Positions 1 through 8,287 of a stretch of 64,000 bases of DNA are shown here, in pieces. The DNA comes from Alphaproteobacteria bacterium 46_93_T64. Its GTDB lineage: Bacteria > Pseudomonadota > Alphaproteobacteria > Sneathiellales > Sneathiellaceae. The stretch covers positions 1-64,000 of the forward strand of contig MAAN01000018.1 of NCBI GenBank assembly GCA_002163135.1. Reading direction: 5' to 3'. Positions within the stretch are counted from its first letter, which is position 1, and the number at the start of each line of letters is the position of its first letter. The notes beneath the pieces were generated by a model. The model did not search any database. It was not told where the DNA came from and saw only the letters and a list, made by a program, of their open reading frames with translations. Both the position numbers and the translations under genes were made by a program.

Positions 1-70
1 AATCCTCTTTTAAAAACCTTCAAATTACCTGTAGAGTTCAATTAACTAAAAATATCTTGAGGGTGTTGTC

Positions 71-610
71 ATGAATAAACTTCTACAAGGCGCTACAGCC
101 ACATTTTTAGTAGTGGTCCTGTCTGGCAGCGTTCAAGCCGAAGAATCCAAACGCTTTAAACTAAACGGCAAAATGAAAGCGATGGGGATTGAGAAAATCT
201 ACGATGATGAAACCCTCACCCCAAAACAGATTGTAACCTGTTTGGAAAGCTCAGAAAAACTTGAAGCATTCAGCACAGACTTGCATGCAAGGGTGGAAAA
301 ATTCCCCGCAAAATTATCCAACATATCTGCCCTAAGTGGTCAGATAGAGGCTGAACAAACCTATCTCGACAAAAATCCGACAAAAGAAATTAATGATGAC
401 GCCAAAATGGCAGAACGAAACAAGCGGGTAGCCGAGTTTAACGCCATGGTTTCAAAGTATAACCAGATCACCGAAGCCTACAGCAAAGAAACCGGTAACT
501 ATACTGCGGACAATACGAGTTTTACCCTGGAACGTGCCTTTTTTAAAGAAGCCTGCGCAGGGAAACAGTATTTCGCAGAAGATATGAACGCCGTCACATC
601 TAACCAATAA
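71..610 (+). CDS. Secreted hypothetical protein
   Basis: 179-residue protein that I do not recognise. It starts with a clear Sec-type signal peptide (residues 1-23, short basic start, hydrophobic core, cleavage likely after SVQA), so the mature protein should be periplasmic or exported. The mature part is hydrophilic, rich in Lys/Glu/Ala, probably helical, with only two cysteines (a TCLES motif around residue 57 and EACAG near residue 162) that could form a disulfide. The ATG is preceded by a good ribosome site (GAGGGTG). It stands alone at the window edge and its left neighbour is not visible. No enzymatic motif is evident. Confidence 0.75.
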   Translation: MNKLLQGATATFLVVVLSGSVQAEESKRFKLNGKMKAMGIEKIYDDETLTPKQIVTCLESSEKLEAFSTDLHARVEKFPAKLSNISALSGQIEAEQTYLDKNPTKEINDDAKMAERNKRVAEFNAMVSKYNQITEAYSKETGNYTADNTSFTLERAFFKEACAGKQYFAEDMNAVTSNQ

Positions 611-685
611 TTCCAAGATTCCGGTGGGCTTCGTGCATTTTATGAACTAATTAGGGGCAATCTTCAAATATAAGCAGTTTGCCCA

Positions 686-1501
686 ATGCCTATCCGTAAA
701 AAATATCAGTTTGAAAATGTCGAAGGCGTTCGTGTCGGACGGCTTAATTCAGGTGTGAATACCACTTTCATCGTTTATCGCATTGGCGACACCTTGATTG
801 ACGCGGGTCCCATTAATCAATGGCGCGCCGTTAAAGGCTTCGTTTCCGAAAAACCGATCCGGCAACTGCTTCTAACCCATCATCATGAAGATCACAGCAG
901 CAACGCTGCAAGCATCGCAAAGCTTGCCAATATTGTCCCCTTCGCTCCGGAACTTTCGCAAAAGAAGCTGAGGGAGGGTTATAAAACCCCTATCTTGCAA
1001 AAGCTGATTTGGGGTAATCCACAGCCCGTGATAACCCAAACAATGCCGGACGAACTGTTTCTGGAAGACGGAACAAAACTTGTCCCAATTCATACGCCCG
1101 GACACGCAAAAGACCTACATTGCTTTTTCCTTCCGGAGAAACGCTGGCTATTTTCAGGCGACCTCTATATTTCGAAATCCCTTCGCTATATGCGATCTGA
1201 CGAAAATCTGGCGCAATTACTCGATAGTATCAGATCGGTTCTTAAGTTGGATTTTGAAGTTTTGTTTTGCCCACACCGTGGTATTTTGGAAGATGGTAAG
1301 CAAGCGCTGACGGCAAAGCTAGAGAACATCCTGACCCTATGCCGGAAAGCACAAGATCTGAAAGCAAGCGGCACAGAAACACCGCAAATCGTTGTCGAAC
1401 TTTTGGGCCCTGAAGATATGATGGCCCGCATGACAGGAAACAACTTCTCCAAACGAAATATGATTGAAGAAGCGCTCAAAGTTACCGATTTTTCAGCCTA
1501 A
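686..1501 (+). CDS. MBL-fold metallo-hydrolase
   Basis: 271-residue soluble metallo-beta-lactamase-fold protein. The zinc site signature HHHEDH is at residues 65-70, followed by the downstream metal ligands in HTPGH (about 138), SGD (about 157) and PHRG (about 197), so the complete dinuclear metal set appears present. The layout resembles glyoxalase-II/LACTB2-type hydrolases; the substrate cannot be read from sequence. Its TAA stop overlaps the stop codon of the convergent GFA gene by four bases, leaving no room for a terminator between them. Confidence 0.85.
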   Translation: MPIRKKYQFENVEGVRVGRLNSGVNTTFIVYRIGDTLIDAGPINQWRAVKGFVSEKPIRQLLLTHHHEDHSSNAASIAKLANIVPFAPELSQKKLREGYKTPILQKLIWGNPQPVITQTMPDELFLEDGTKLVPIHTPGHAKDLHCFFLPEKRWLFSGDLYISKSLRYMRSDENLAQLLDSIRSVLKLDFEVLFCPHRGILEDGKQALTAKLENILTLCRKAQDLKASGTETPQIVVELLGPEDMMARMTGNNFSKRNMIEEALKVTDFSA

Positions 1502-1911
1502 CTGCCTTTCGGGTAGGTGTCATGCCCGATAATACTGGCATCTGGCGTGTAGTAGCTCTTTCGTTCTCCCATGAAGACGTGTGAGGATACAGGCAGTTTG
1601 ATATCTTCATCGAAACTGCCCATCAGGATACTTGTTGTGTCCCGGCCATGCATCCGCCAGAAAAGGCTGCTCCCACAACTTGAGCAGAATCCACGCTCTG
1701 CATACTCCGATGACTTGAACCACTTTAGGCTACCGCTGTCTGATACGTGTAAATCTGTGGTATTCGCCGCAGTTGCTGCAAAATGATGTCCACTTGATTT
1801 CTGACACATGGTGCAATGGCACATGATGATTTCGCGAAGGGGGCCCGCAACTTCAAATTTTACGGCTCCGCACAAACAACTTCCTGCTTTAATTTTCTTA
1901 TCTTCGCTCAT
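1498..1911 (-). CDS. GFA family zinc protein
   Basis: 137-residue member of the GFA (glutathione-dependent formaldehyde-activating enzyme / CENP-V) family. Zinc-binding cysteines are visible as CLCGAVKFEV near the N terminus, CHCTMCQKSSG around residues 31-40, and GFCSSCGSSLFWR in the second half. The family name comes from one enzyme; most members, including this one, have no proven substrate, so a role in formaldehyde-glutathione chemistry is only a possibility. The gene is monocistronic and convergent with the MBL hydrolase, sharing stop-codon bases. Confidence 0.85.
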   Translation of the reverse strand: MSEDKKIKAGSCLCGAVKFEVAGPLREIIMCHCTMCQKSSGHHFAATAANTTDLHVSDSGSLKWFKSSEYAERGFCSSCGSSLFWRMHGRDTTSILMGSFDEDIKLPVSSHVFMGERKSYYTPDASIIGHDTYPKGS

Positions 1912-1986
1912 GATCGGCTCCTCCGTCGAGATATGTTGAGGGCGATCCTAAAGAATATTTTTGCCGGATGAAAGTACGTTAGAATC

Positions 1987-2014
1987 AAAAAAGCCCCGCC
2001 ATTACTGGCAGGGC
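1987..2014 (-). terminator. Rho-independent terminator of tRNA-Gly
   Basis: On the minus strand an 8-bp stem (GCCCTGCC / GGCGGGGC, one G-U pair) with a 6-nt loop is followed directly by six T residues. It lies 12 bases beyond the tRNA-Gly CCA end and so should end that transcript. Confidence 0.8.
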
Positions 2015-2025
2015 CTTTTGAAAAT

Positions 2026-2100
2026 TGGAGCGGGCGATGAGATTCGAACTCACGACATTCTCGTTGGCAACGAGATGCTCTACCACTGAGCTACGCCCGC
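2026..2100 (-). tRNA. tRNA-Gly (anticodon GCC)
   Basis: Cloverleaf read on the minus strand: 7-bp acceptor GCGGGCG/CGCCCGC, D-arm with GCTCAGTGGTAGAGC, anticodon stem TCTCG/CGAGA enclosing loop TTGCCAA (anticodon GCC), T-arm with GTTCGAATC, discriminator T and an encoded CCA end. 75 nt including CCA. Single tRNA unit with its own terminator. Confidence 0.95.
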
Positions 2101-2256
2101 TCATTTGCAACGTTGTTGCGAGCCGGGATAATAGGCATGTTCTTTTCGAAAGCAACCCTGTTTTTTAAAAAAATTCATTTTATTTTTCTTCATGGTCGAA
2201 AGCCTCGCTAAAAGCTATTCTCAAACGCCTATTTTATCTGTTGGAGGAATGCCAAT

Positions 2257-2748
2257 ATGGCTGCAACGCCAAATGATCTGTTTTCCAAACTGGACGCCTT
2301 GGGAATCACTTATAAAACGCACACCCATGCGCCTGTGTTTACCGTAGAGGAAGCTCAGAGCGTTGGGCGGGAGTTGGAAGGTGGTCACAGTAAAAACCTG
2401 TTTCTGAAAGACAAAAAAGGCGATGTCTATCTTCTTGTCTGTTTAGAAGATACTAAAGTTGACCTTAAAATGCTTCGAAAACAAATTGGGGCAAAGAACC
2501 TGAGTTTCGGTAAACCAGACCTGCTCATGGAGCTTCTTGGCGTAACACCAGGCTCCGTTACTCCCTTTTCACTCATCAACGATACGGACTGCAAAGTGAA
2601 GGTTTTGTTGGACGCACGCATGATGGAAGAAAAGTTTTTAAACTTCCACCCCTTGATAAATGACAAAACTACGCAAATTTCTATGGGTAACCTAAAAACG
2701 TTTATCGAAGATTGTGGCCATGACATATCTGTTTTGACCCTTGATTAA
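2257..2748 (+). CDS. Prolyl-tRNA editing protein (YbaK/ProX family)
   Basis: 163-residue stand-alone tRNA-editing domain of the YbaK/EbsC/PrdX superfamily, which hydrolyses wrongly charged aminoacyl-tRNAs; the PrdX/ProXp-ala branch clears Ala-tRNA(Pro). The segment GGHSKNLFLKDKKGD carries the conserved Lys region of the pocket, and TPGSVTPFSLIND matches the conserved GSVTPF turn of the PrdX group. A strong ribosome site (GGAGGA) precedes the ATG. Length fits the family. Substrate (Ala versus Cys) is inferred from the PrdX-like motifs, not proven. Confidence 0.87.
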   Translation: MAATPNDLFSKLDALGITYKTHTHAPVFTVEEAQSVGRELEGGHSKNLFLKDKKGDVYLLVCLEDTKVDLKMLRKQIGAKNLSFGKPDLLMELLGVTPGSVTPFSLINDTDCKVKVLLDARMMEEKFLNFHPLINDKTTQISMGNLKTFIEDCGHDISVLTLD

Positions 2749-2767
2749 CTATTTGGCCAACAAGTGA

Positions 2768-2791
2768 GCTATCTCCTTAACAAGAGATAGC
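2768..2791 (+). terminator. Hairpin after the editing-protein gene, possible terminator
   Basis: A perfect 8-bp inverted repeat (GCTATCTC / GAGATAGC, 8-nt loop) begins 20 bases after the stop codon. No T-run follows, so it may be a processing or Rho-assisted end rather than a classical intrinsic terminator. Confidence 0.35.
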
Positions 2792-2875
2792 AAAACTGTT
2801 ATTCACAGTGATAAATAACAGGGGCGATAAGGCCGCAATACTGGAAAAACAAAGCAAAGTTGGTATATTAAACCT

Positions 2876-3784
2876 ATGGATATGCAATTGGACACGGCAG
2901 CAACAGGCGGCTCAAACTGGGTTACGGATGGAACGAGTGAAAGTTTCAACAAAGATGTCGTGCAAGCAAGTTCAGAGCATCTGGTTATTGTGGATTTATG
3001 GGCCCCGTGGTGCGGCCCCTGCAAACAGCTGGGTCCCACGCTTGAAAAAGTAGTCAATAGCGCAGGCGGCGCTGTCACTATGGTCAAAATCGACATCGAC
3101 CAAAATCCTCAAATCGCACAGGCGCTTCGTGTACAAAGTATACCGGCTGTCTTTGCTTTTAAAAACGGCCAACCGGTCGATGGTTTTATGGGCGTTGTTC
3201 CAGAAAGCCAAATTAAGGAATTCATCGAAAAAAACATGGATGGCAGTATTGGGCCCTCTCCTGTTGAAGAAGCTATGGCGACCGGCCTTAAAGCTCTTGA
3301 AGCCGATAATATTGAAGTTGCTCTCACCGCTTTCGCCGAATTATTAGAAATTGATCCAGAGAATGTAGATGCCAAAGCACATTTGGCCCGCATCTATATC
3401 AAACTGGGTGAAACCGACGCTGCTCAAGCCCTGCTTGAAGAAGTGCAAGAGGAGCACAAAGACAACGCCAATGTCTCCGCGGCCGTTGCAGCCCTCTCTC
3501 TCGCCCTGAATGCGGCAGATGATGGTGAACTTGCGCCCCTTATGCAGCAGGTTGAAGCAAATCCAGATGATCTGGACACCCGGTTCGAACTTGCCAAAGG
3601 ACTTATTGGCAATGAGAAATACGAAGAAGGCGGTGCACAGCTTATCGAAATCATTAAACGTGAGCGTGAATGGAACGAAAACGCCGCACGTGAAGAGCTT
3701 TTGAAAATGTTTGAAGTTTTGGGACAGATGCATGATCTGACGAAAGATTTCCGTCGCCAGCTCTCTTCTGTATTATTCAAATGA
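2876..3784 (+). CDS. cnoX: Thioredoxin-TPR co-chaperone, CnoX/YbbN type
   Basis: 302-residue cytoplasmic protein with an N-terminal thioredoxin domain (about residues 20-125) and C-terminal TPR-like helical repeats (about 135-300). The active site WCGPC sits at residues 45-49, so both redox cysteines are kept, as in alphaproteobacterial CnoX rather than the E. coli form with a changed motif. Family members hold unfolding proteins during oxidative stress and hand them to GroEL. It overlaps the next gene by four bases (ATGA), the head of a four-gene unit. The upstream ribosome site is weak. Confidence 0.85.
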   Translation: MDMQLDTAATGGSNWVTDGTSESFNKDVVQASSEHLVIVDLWAPWCGPCKQLGPTLEKVVNSAGGAVTMVKIDIDQNPQIAQALRVQSIPAVFAFKNGQPVDGFMGVVPESQIKEFIEKNMDGSIGPSPVEEAMATGLKALEADNIEVALTAFAELLEIDPENVDAKAHLARIYIKLGETDAAQALLEEVQEEHKDNANVSAAVAALSLALNAADDGELAPLMQQVEANPDDLDTRFELAKGLIGNEKYEEGGAQLIEIIKREREWNENAAREELLKMFEVLGQMHDLTKDFRRQLSSVLFK

Positions 3785-4443
3785 GTGATCAGGGCATCAC
3801 ATCAGGATTGGAAGAACTTCCGGTAATCATCCCGGTATTTCCGCTGACCGGTGCCCTTTTGCTGACAACCGGGCAACTTCCCCTAAATATCTTTGAGCCC
3901 CGCTATCTGGACATGGTCCGTGATGCCATGGAAGGTCCCCGGGTTATCGGGATTGTCCAGCCTAAAGATCCAGATGATCCCTCCCACGAGCCAGCGCTTT
4001 ATACAATTGGATGCGCGGGCAAGATATGTGAATTCTCTGAACTTCCGGATGGTATGTACCAGATCACGCTAGAAGGTATGAGCCGATTTCGTATCATCGA
4101 GGAAGTCGCTGAACGGACGACAATCTACCGACAAGTAAAAGCCGATTACAAGCCGTTTAATCATGACCGCATCCCCTCCAACAGCGATCAAATAGATCGG
4201 CATGCCCTGCAAAGTGTGCTTAAAAACTTTCTGGAATTTGAGGATGAAGAGGCAGATTGGGAAGCACTTAATCACCTAGCCGATGATAACCTTATCAATT
4301 CGCTATCAATGATATGCCCTTTCTCTCCCGCTGAAAAACAAGCCTTACTTGAAGCTCAGGATGTGCCTGCACGCTCTAGTCTGCTCGTTAGTCTGCTGAG
4401 CATGATGATGCAGCAAGGCGAATTCAATAAAACCCTACAGTAA
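3781..4443 (+). CDS. Lon substrate-binding (LON) domain protein
   Basis: 220-residue protein made of a single Lon N-terminal substrate-binding domain (opening [20 protein letters not shown], then the [10 protein letters not shown] motif), with no ATPase or protease domain. Such stand-alone LON proteins are widespread in alphaproteobacteria; the function is not established, though substrate recognition or chaperone-like roles are suspected. The start codon overlaps the cnoX-like stop, so translation is probably coupled and a shared proteostasis role is plausible but inferred. Confidence 0.85.
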   Translation: MSDQGITSGLEELPVIIPVFPLTGALLLTTGQLPLNIFEPRYLDMVRDAMEGPRVIGIVQPKDPDDPSHEPALYTIGCAGKICEFSELPDGMYQITLEGMSRFRIIEEVAERTTIYRQVKADYKPFNHDRIPSNSDQIDRHALQSVLKNFLEFEDEEADWEALNHLADDNLINSLSMICPFSPAEKQALLEAQDVPARSSLLVSLLSMMMQQGEFNKTLQ

Positions 4444-4459
4444 TCTCAGGAGTTCCATC

Positions 4460-4678
4460 GTGACAGATACGCCAAATGAGCGGGATACCAGCTCGGACAA
4501 ATCCCCTATTGATCCAAAACTTCTGGAGATACTGGTCTGCCCATTGACCAAGGGTCCCTTATCTTATGACCGGGAAAATTTTGAACTTATTAGTAAAAAG
4601 GCAAACCTTGCCTATCCAATTCGAAATGGCATCCCCATTATGCTGGTTGATGAAGCCCGTAAACTGGACTCCAAATAA
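4460..4678 (+). CDS. Trm112 family protein
   Basis: 72-residue small protein of the Trm112/YcaR family. It shows the [16 protein letters not shown] and the [12 protein letters not shown] motifs typical of the family. Eukaryotic Trm112 activates methyltransferases; the bacterial role is uncertain. Only one of the zinc cysteines is visible (VCPLT), as in many bacterial members. Start is GTG, supported by an AGGAG ribosome site nine bases upstream. Its stop shares one base with the following ATG (TAATG), indicating coupling. Confidence 0.85.
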   Translation: MTDTPNERDTSSDKSPIDPKLLEILVCPLTKGPLSYDRENFELISKKANLAYPIRNGIPIMLVDEARKLDSK

Positions 4679-5070
4679 TGACTGATTTATCGGGTGATAT
4701 TTATGAGACGGCTGGCCGGCCAAAACCGACCGAAGTACGCCTTAAATCCGAAGAGAAAAAGCTGCTTGTCACGTTTTCAGATGGGTACAAATTTGAATTT
4801 CCAGCTGAACTTCTCCGTGTCGAAAGTCCTTCAGCAGAAGTTCAGGGACACAACCCTTCCCAAAAGCAACTGATTGCAGGTCGCCGTCATGTCGGCATTA
4901 TGGGGATGGAGCCAGTTGGAAATTATGCCGTGCGCCTGAGTTTTGATGATCTGCATGACACTGGCCTCTTTTCATGGAGTTATCTGTACACGCTGGGCCT
5001 GACCCAAGATTCTGTTTGGGACAATTACGTTGCCAACCTGTCAGCAGCCGGTCTTAGCCGCGAGCCTTAA
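4678..5070 (+). CDS. DUF971 protein
   Basis: 130-residue protein consisting of the DUF971 / gamma-butyrobetaine-hydroxylase-like N-terminal domain (motifs PTEVRLKSEEKKLLVTF, FEFPAELLRVESPSAEVQGH, VGNYAVRLSFDDLHDTGLFSW). In full hydroxylases this zinc-type domain precedes the catalytic part; here it stands alone, as in many bacteria, where links to Fe-S protein assembly have been suggested. It is the last gene of the cnoX/LON/Trm112 unit and faces the UbiH-type gene with a nine-base gap. Confidence 0.85.
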   Translation: MTDLSGDIYETAGRPKPTEVRLKSEEKKLLVTFSDGYKFEFPAELLRVESPSAEVQGHNPSQKQLIAGRRHVGIMGMEPVGNYAVRLSFDDLHDTGLFSWSYLYTLGLTQDSVWDNYVANLSAAGLSREP

Positions 5071-5079
5071 ACCCCAAGC

Positions 5080-6309
5080 CTAGAGAGGTTTGCCGTCAAG
5101 CAAGCGCGGCAAGTCACCGACTGAGCCTCTGGCATGCTCCATAAAGAATCCCTTAAGGCGCGGCATTTTATTAACTGCGGCTAATCCAAGATCCCTCGCC
5201 AGTCGAACAGGCGGCAAGTCTATCATGAACAATTTGTTCAACCCGTCTGTAATGGCAAGCAACATCAACGAGTCAAAACGGCGCCAGCGTTGATATTTCT
5301 GCAAGTTGTTGTGTGTTCCGGGATCCAGTCCCAATCGCGCCGCATCTATAATGATCTCGGCAAGAGCCGCCACATCCCGCAGTCCTAGATTTAGTCCCTG
5401 CCCCGCAATGGGGTGCATGCCGTGGGCAGCGTCCCCGATCAAAGCGAGACGTTCGCCGATATAGTCGTCAGCCTGATGCAGATGAAGCGGATAACTCCAG
5501 CGCGGACCCACAATTTCAAGCTGACCCAAATAGTCCCCAAAGCGGCGGGACATCTCTGACAAAAAATCCTCATCGTTTAGCTTCATAATTTTAGCGGCAG
5601 TTTCTGTGCCCTCCGTCCAAACCAAAGAAGATCGGTTATTCGACATTGGCAGAATAGCAAACGGTCCTGGATTTAAAAATCTCTCCTGTGCGACACCGTT
5701 GTGTGGGCGTTCGTGTGCGACCGTGCAAACAATACCGGACTGGTGATACGACCAGCCAACTTTACCGATACCTGCAGCCTCACGGATTGGGGAACTACGG
5801 CCATCTGCCGCGACCAGCAACTGCGCTTTTATGATCGTTCCATCCTCAAGGGTTGCCGTAACGCCGTCCGCATTACGTTCAATTGTCTCGTAGCTCGCCG
5901 GCGCCATAAGGGATAGATTTTCAAGCTCTGAAACCCGTTTCAGCAATCCGATCCGCATATGCCTGTTTTCAACCATATGACCAAAAGGCTCGTCCCCTAA
6001 TTGACGGTGGTCATAATGCAGGAAAAATTTGGACGGCCCATCAGTAATACGGATATCCAACATCGGCTCTTTATCGGGTATAGTGTCCCAAACGCCGATA
6101 CCTTTAAACAGGTTGCGAGAGGCATGTGCAATGGCAGAGACCCGGCCGTCAAAGGTGTTTGCAACCAGTGCTTTGGGATCTTGACGCTCTAATACGACAA
6201 CATCAAGTCCAGCTGATGCCACAGCAATAGCAAGGGGCAGTCCGTTCAAGCCGCCGCCAACAACAAGAATATCCGTCGTAAGTGTGGTCGGGTTTTTAAC
6301 TGTCGCCAT
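5080..6309 (-). CDS. UbiH/UbiF/COQ6 family ubiquinone hydroxylase
   Basis: 409-residue flavin monooxygenase that hydroxylates the aromatic ring during ubiquinone synthesis. Motifs: the N-terminal dinucleotide fold VVGGGLNGLPLAIA, the middle DGRSSPIREAAGI segment, and the FAD site GDAAHGMHPIAGQGLNLGLRD. The family is clear, but whether it corresponds to UbiH, UbiF, UbiI or a broad-specificity UbiL/UbiM cannot be told here. I chose the ATG at 6309 with GGAACG upstream; an in-frame TTG at 6345 would add 12 residues and lies inside the divergent control region. Confidence 0.85.
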   Translation of the reverse strand: MATVKNPTTLTTDILVVGGGLNGLPLAIAVASAGLDVVVLERQDPKALVANTFDGRVSAIAHASRNLFKGIGVWDTIPDKEPMLDIRITDGPSKFFLHYDHRQLGDEPFGHMVENRHMRIGLLKRVSELENLSLMAPASYETIERNADGVTATLEDGTIIKAQLLVAADGRSSPIREAAGIGKVGWSYHQSGIVCTVAHERPHNGVAQERFLNPGPFAILPMSNNRSSLVWTEGTETAAKIMKLNDEDFLSEMSRRFGDYLGQLEIVGPRWSYPLHLHQADDYIGERLALIGDAAHGMHPIAGQGLNLGLRDVAALAEIIIDAARLGLDPGTHNNLQKYQRWRRFDSLMLLAITDGLNKLFMIDLPPVRLARDLGLAAVNKMPRLKGFFMEHARGSVGDLPRLLDGKPL

Positions 6310-6345
6310 TTTCGTTCCAACTCTGATTTGTTGCTCAACCCTCAA

Positions 6346-6357
6346 GTTAGCGCTAAC
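6346..6357. promoter_or_regulatory. 12-bp perfect palindrome in a divergent promoter
   Basis: GTTAGCGCTAAC is fully self-complementary and lies in the 56-bp gap between the ubiH-type and amidase start codons, nine bases before the amidase ATG. Such placement suits an operator, but a single palindrome without known protein partner is weak evidence. Confidence 0.3.
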
Positions 6358-6365
6358 CTATCAGA

Positions 6366-7730
6366 ATGACAAATGAATGGCACCAATTAACCGCTCTTGA
6401 ATTGGGCGAAGAAATACAACAGGGCACAATCGATCCGGTTGATTTGACAGAATATTATCTAGGTCGGATTAAAGAAAAAGATCCAGATAATGTGATTTAT
6501 GTTCGCCTCACCGAAGAGCGCGCCCTTCAAGAGGCAAAAGCCGCGTCCGTGCGTGCCAAATCCGGCGTTCGTAGAAGCGAGCTGGACGGGGTCCCTATAT
6601 CCTGGAAAGACCTCTTTGATACAGCTGGCGTGAAGACAGAGGCCGGAACTCAGCTGCTGGAGGGACGCGTCCCCGAACATGACGCAGAGTGCTTGCAACG
6701 CGCAACGCGTGCGGGACTTGTCTGTCTTGGCAAAACAAACATGCCCGATCTAGCCTTTTCTGGCCTTGGCAATAATCCGTGGACGGGGACAGGTAGCAAT
6801 CCCTTCGATACCGAACAAGACAGGGTCCCAGGCGGATCATCAGCAGGAGCCGCGCTTTCAGTTTATCACGGCCTTGCCGCCGCAGCTATTGGATCTGATA
6901 CAGCTGGCTCCGTTCGTATTCCTGCGGCTTGGTGCGGAATAACCGGTCTTAAAACAACGCATGGCCTAATTTCACTAGACGGTTCCGTCCCGCTTTCTCC
7001 GTCTCAAGATACCGTTGGGCCGCTCACCCGTGATATCGCCGATGCGAATGCCCTTACCGCCATACTATCGGGGCGAAAAGCTGCAGATTTGACGGGTGCC
7101 ACTTTGAAAGGCACGCGTATCCTACGGGCAACAACCGTCTTTGACGACTTAGTGGACCCTGAAATCAATGAAGCCCTGAAAGCAGCGTTGGAGAAATTAC
7201 GCGCTGCTGGCGCTGAAATTGTTGAGGGCGAAGTGCCCGCATTTAAGGATGTACTGGAGTCCTGCAACGAGAACGGCTATCCCGGAATGCTCGAAGGCTA
7301 TGCAATATGGGGCGATCAAATTCGCGAAACGCCGGATCGGATCTTTTCTTCCATCGGCAACCGCTTTCTGGCCGGTGAGAAATTTGGCGCGGCCAATGCA
7401 TTGAAACTAGAATTTGCTTTAAAGAAGTTCAAAGTGGATTATTTGAAGCAGACCGCCGGTTTTGACTTGGTCGTGGGCGCAACGCAGCCATCCATCCCCC
7501 CCTTACTTGATAAACTTTATGCGGATGAGTCTTATTATTTGGACATGGCTCTTATGTCTATCAGCCTAACCAGATTGGGAAATTTGTTGGGTCTTTGCGC
7601 AACCACATTGCCTGCAGGCATGGCGCTCGGCTTTCCGGTTGGTATGATGCTCATGGCACCGGGTTTTGAAGAAGGCAAATTACTGCGTTTGAGTTTTGCT
7701 GCTGAAAATGCACTTCGAGGCAAATCCTGA
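6366..7730 (+). CDS. Amidase-signature family amidase
   Basis: 454-residue amidase of the GatA/AmiC superfamily that hydrolyses amide bonds to acid and ammonia. The Lys-cisSer-Ser triad is visible: SWKDLFD (Lys about residue 78), GGSSAGAALS (about 157-166) and SDTAGSVRIP (nucleophile about 181). It is not next to gatB or gatC and lacks neighbours of tRNA amidation, so a catabolic amidase is more likely than GatA. It is divergent from ubiH and upstream of the P-II/ammonium transporter unit; nitrile hydratase elsewhere in the window would produce amides it might use, which is only inference. Confidence 0.87.
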   Translation: MTNEWHQLTALELGEEIQQGTIDPVDLTEYYLGRIKEKDPDNVIYVRLTEERALQEAKAASVRAKSGVRRSELDGVPISWKDLFDTAGVKTEAGTQLLEGRVPEHDAECLQRATRAGLVCLGKTNMPDLAFSGLGNNPWTGTGSNPFDTEQDRVPGGSSAGAALSVYHGLAAAAIGSDTAGSVRIPAAWCGITGLKTTHGLISLDGSVPLSPSQDTVGPLTRDIADANALTAILSGRKAADLTGATLKGTRILRATTVFDDLVDPEINEALKAALEKLRAAGAEIVEGEVPAFKDVLESCNENGYPGMLEGYAIWGDQIRETPDRIFSSIGNRFLAGEKFGAANALKLEFALKKFKVDYLKQTAGFDLVVGATQPSIPPLLDKLYADESYYLDMALMSISLTRLGNLLGLCATTLPAGMALGFPVGMMLMAPGFEEGKLLRLSFAAENALRGKS

Positions 7731-7791
7731 TTAAAAATTAGTCATTGCCTAAAATTTAATCAAAATCACTGACGCCAGACAACTTGGCGCT

Positions 7792-7806
7792 GCACAAATT
7801 TTGGGC
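7792..7806. promoter_or_regulatory. Possible NtrC-type enhancer half-palindrome
   Basis: GCAC-N7-GGGC matches the spacing and three quarters of the NtrC pattern GCAC-N7-GTGC. It is centred about 62 bp before the -24 GG of the glnK promoter. Weak by itself; the ammonium gene context is the main support. Confidence 0.3.
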
Positions 7807-7859
7807 GAACCATCTATAAACAATTGATATAAAACGAGTTTTTCTCACTTTACTGAAAC

Positions 7860-7875
7860 TGGCACGGCTCTTGTA
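7860..7875 (+). promoter_or_regulatory. Sigma-54-type -24/-12 promoter of glnK-amtB
   Basis: TGGCACGGCTCTTGTA has the GG, ten bases, then G spacing of sigma-54 promoters and a perfect TGGCACG -24 block; the -12 dinucleotide is GT instead of GC. It lies about 63 bases before the P-II start codon, and rpoN is encoded in this window. Confidence 0.75.
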
Positions 7876-7907
7876 ATAAAGAGCTCCATTAGGGCCAGTT
7901 GCCCTGA

Positions 7908-8276
<369 letters not shown>

Positions 8277-8287
8277 GAGAGTATCCC

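Noticed and set aside
2806-2826. TCAC-A-GTGA dyad before the cnoX-like gene
   Set aside because: Four-base arms in AT-rich DNA are expected by chance; no regulator context.
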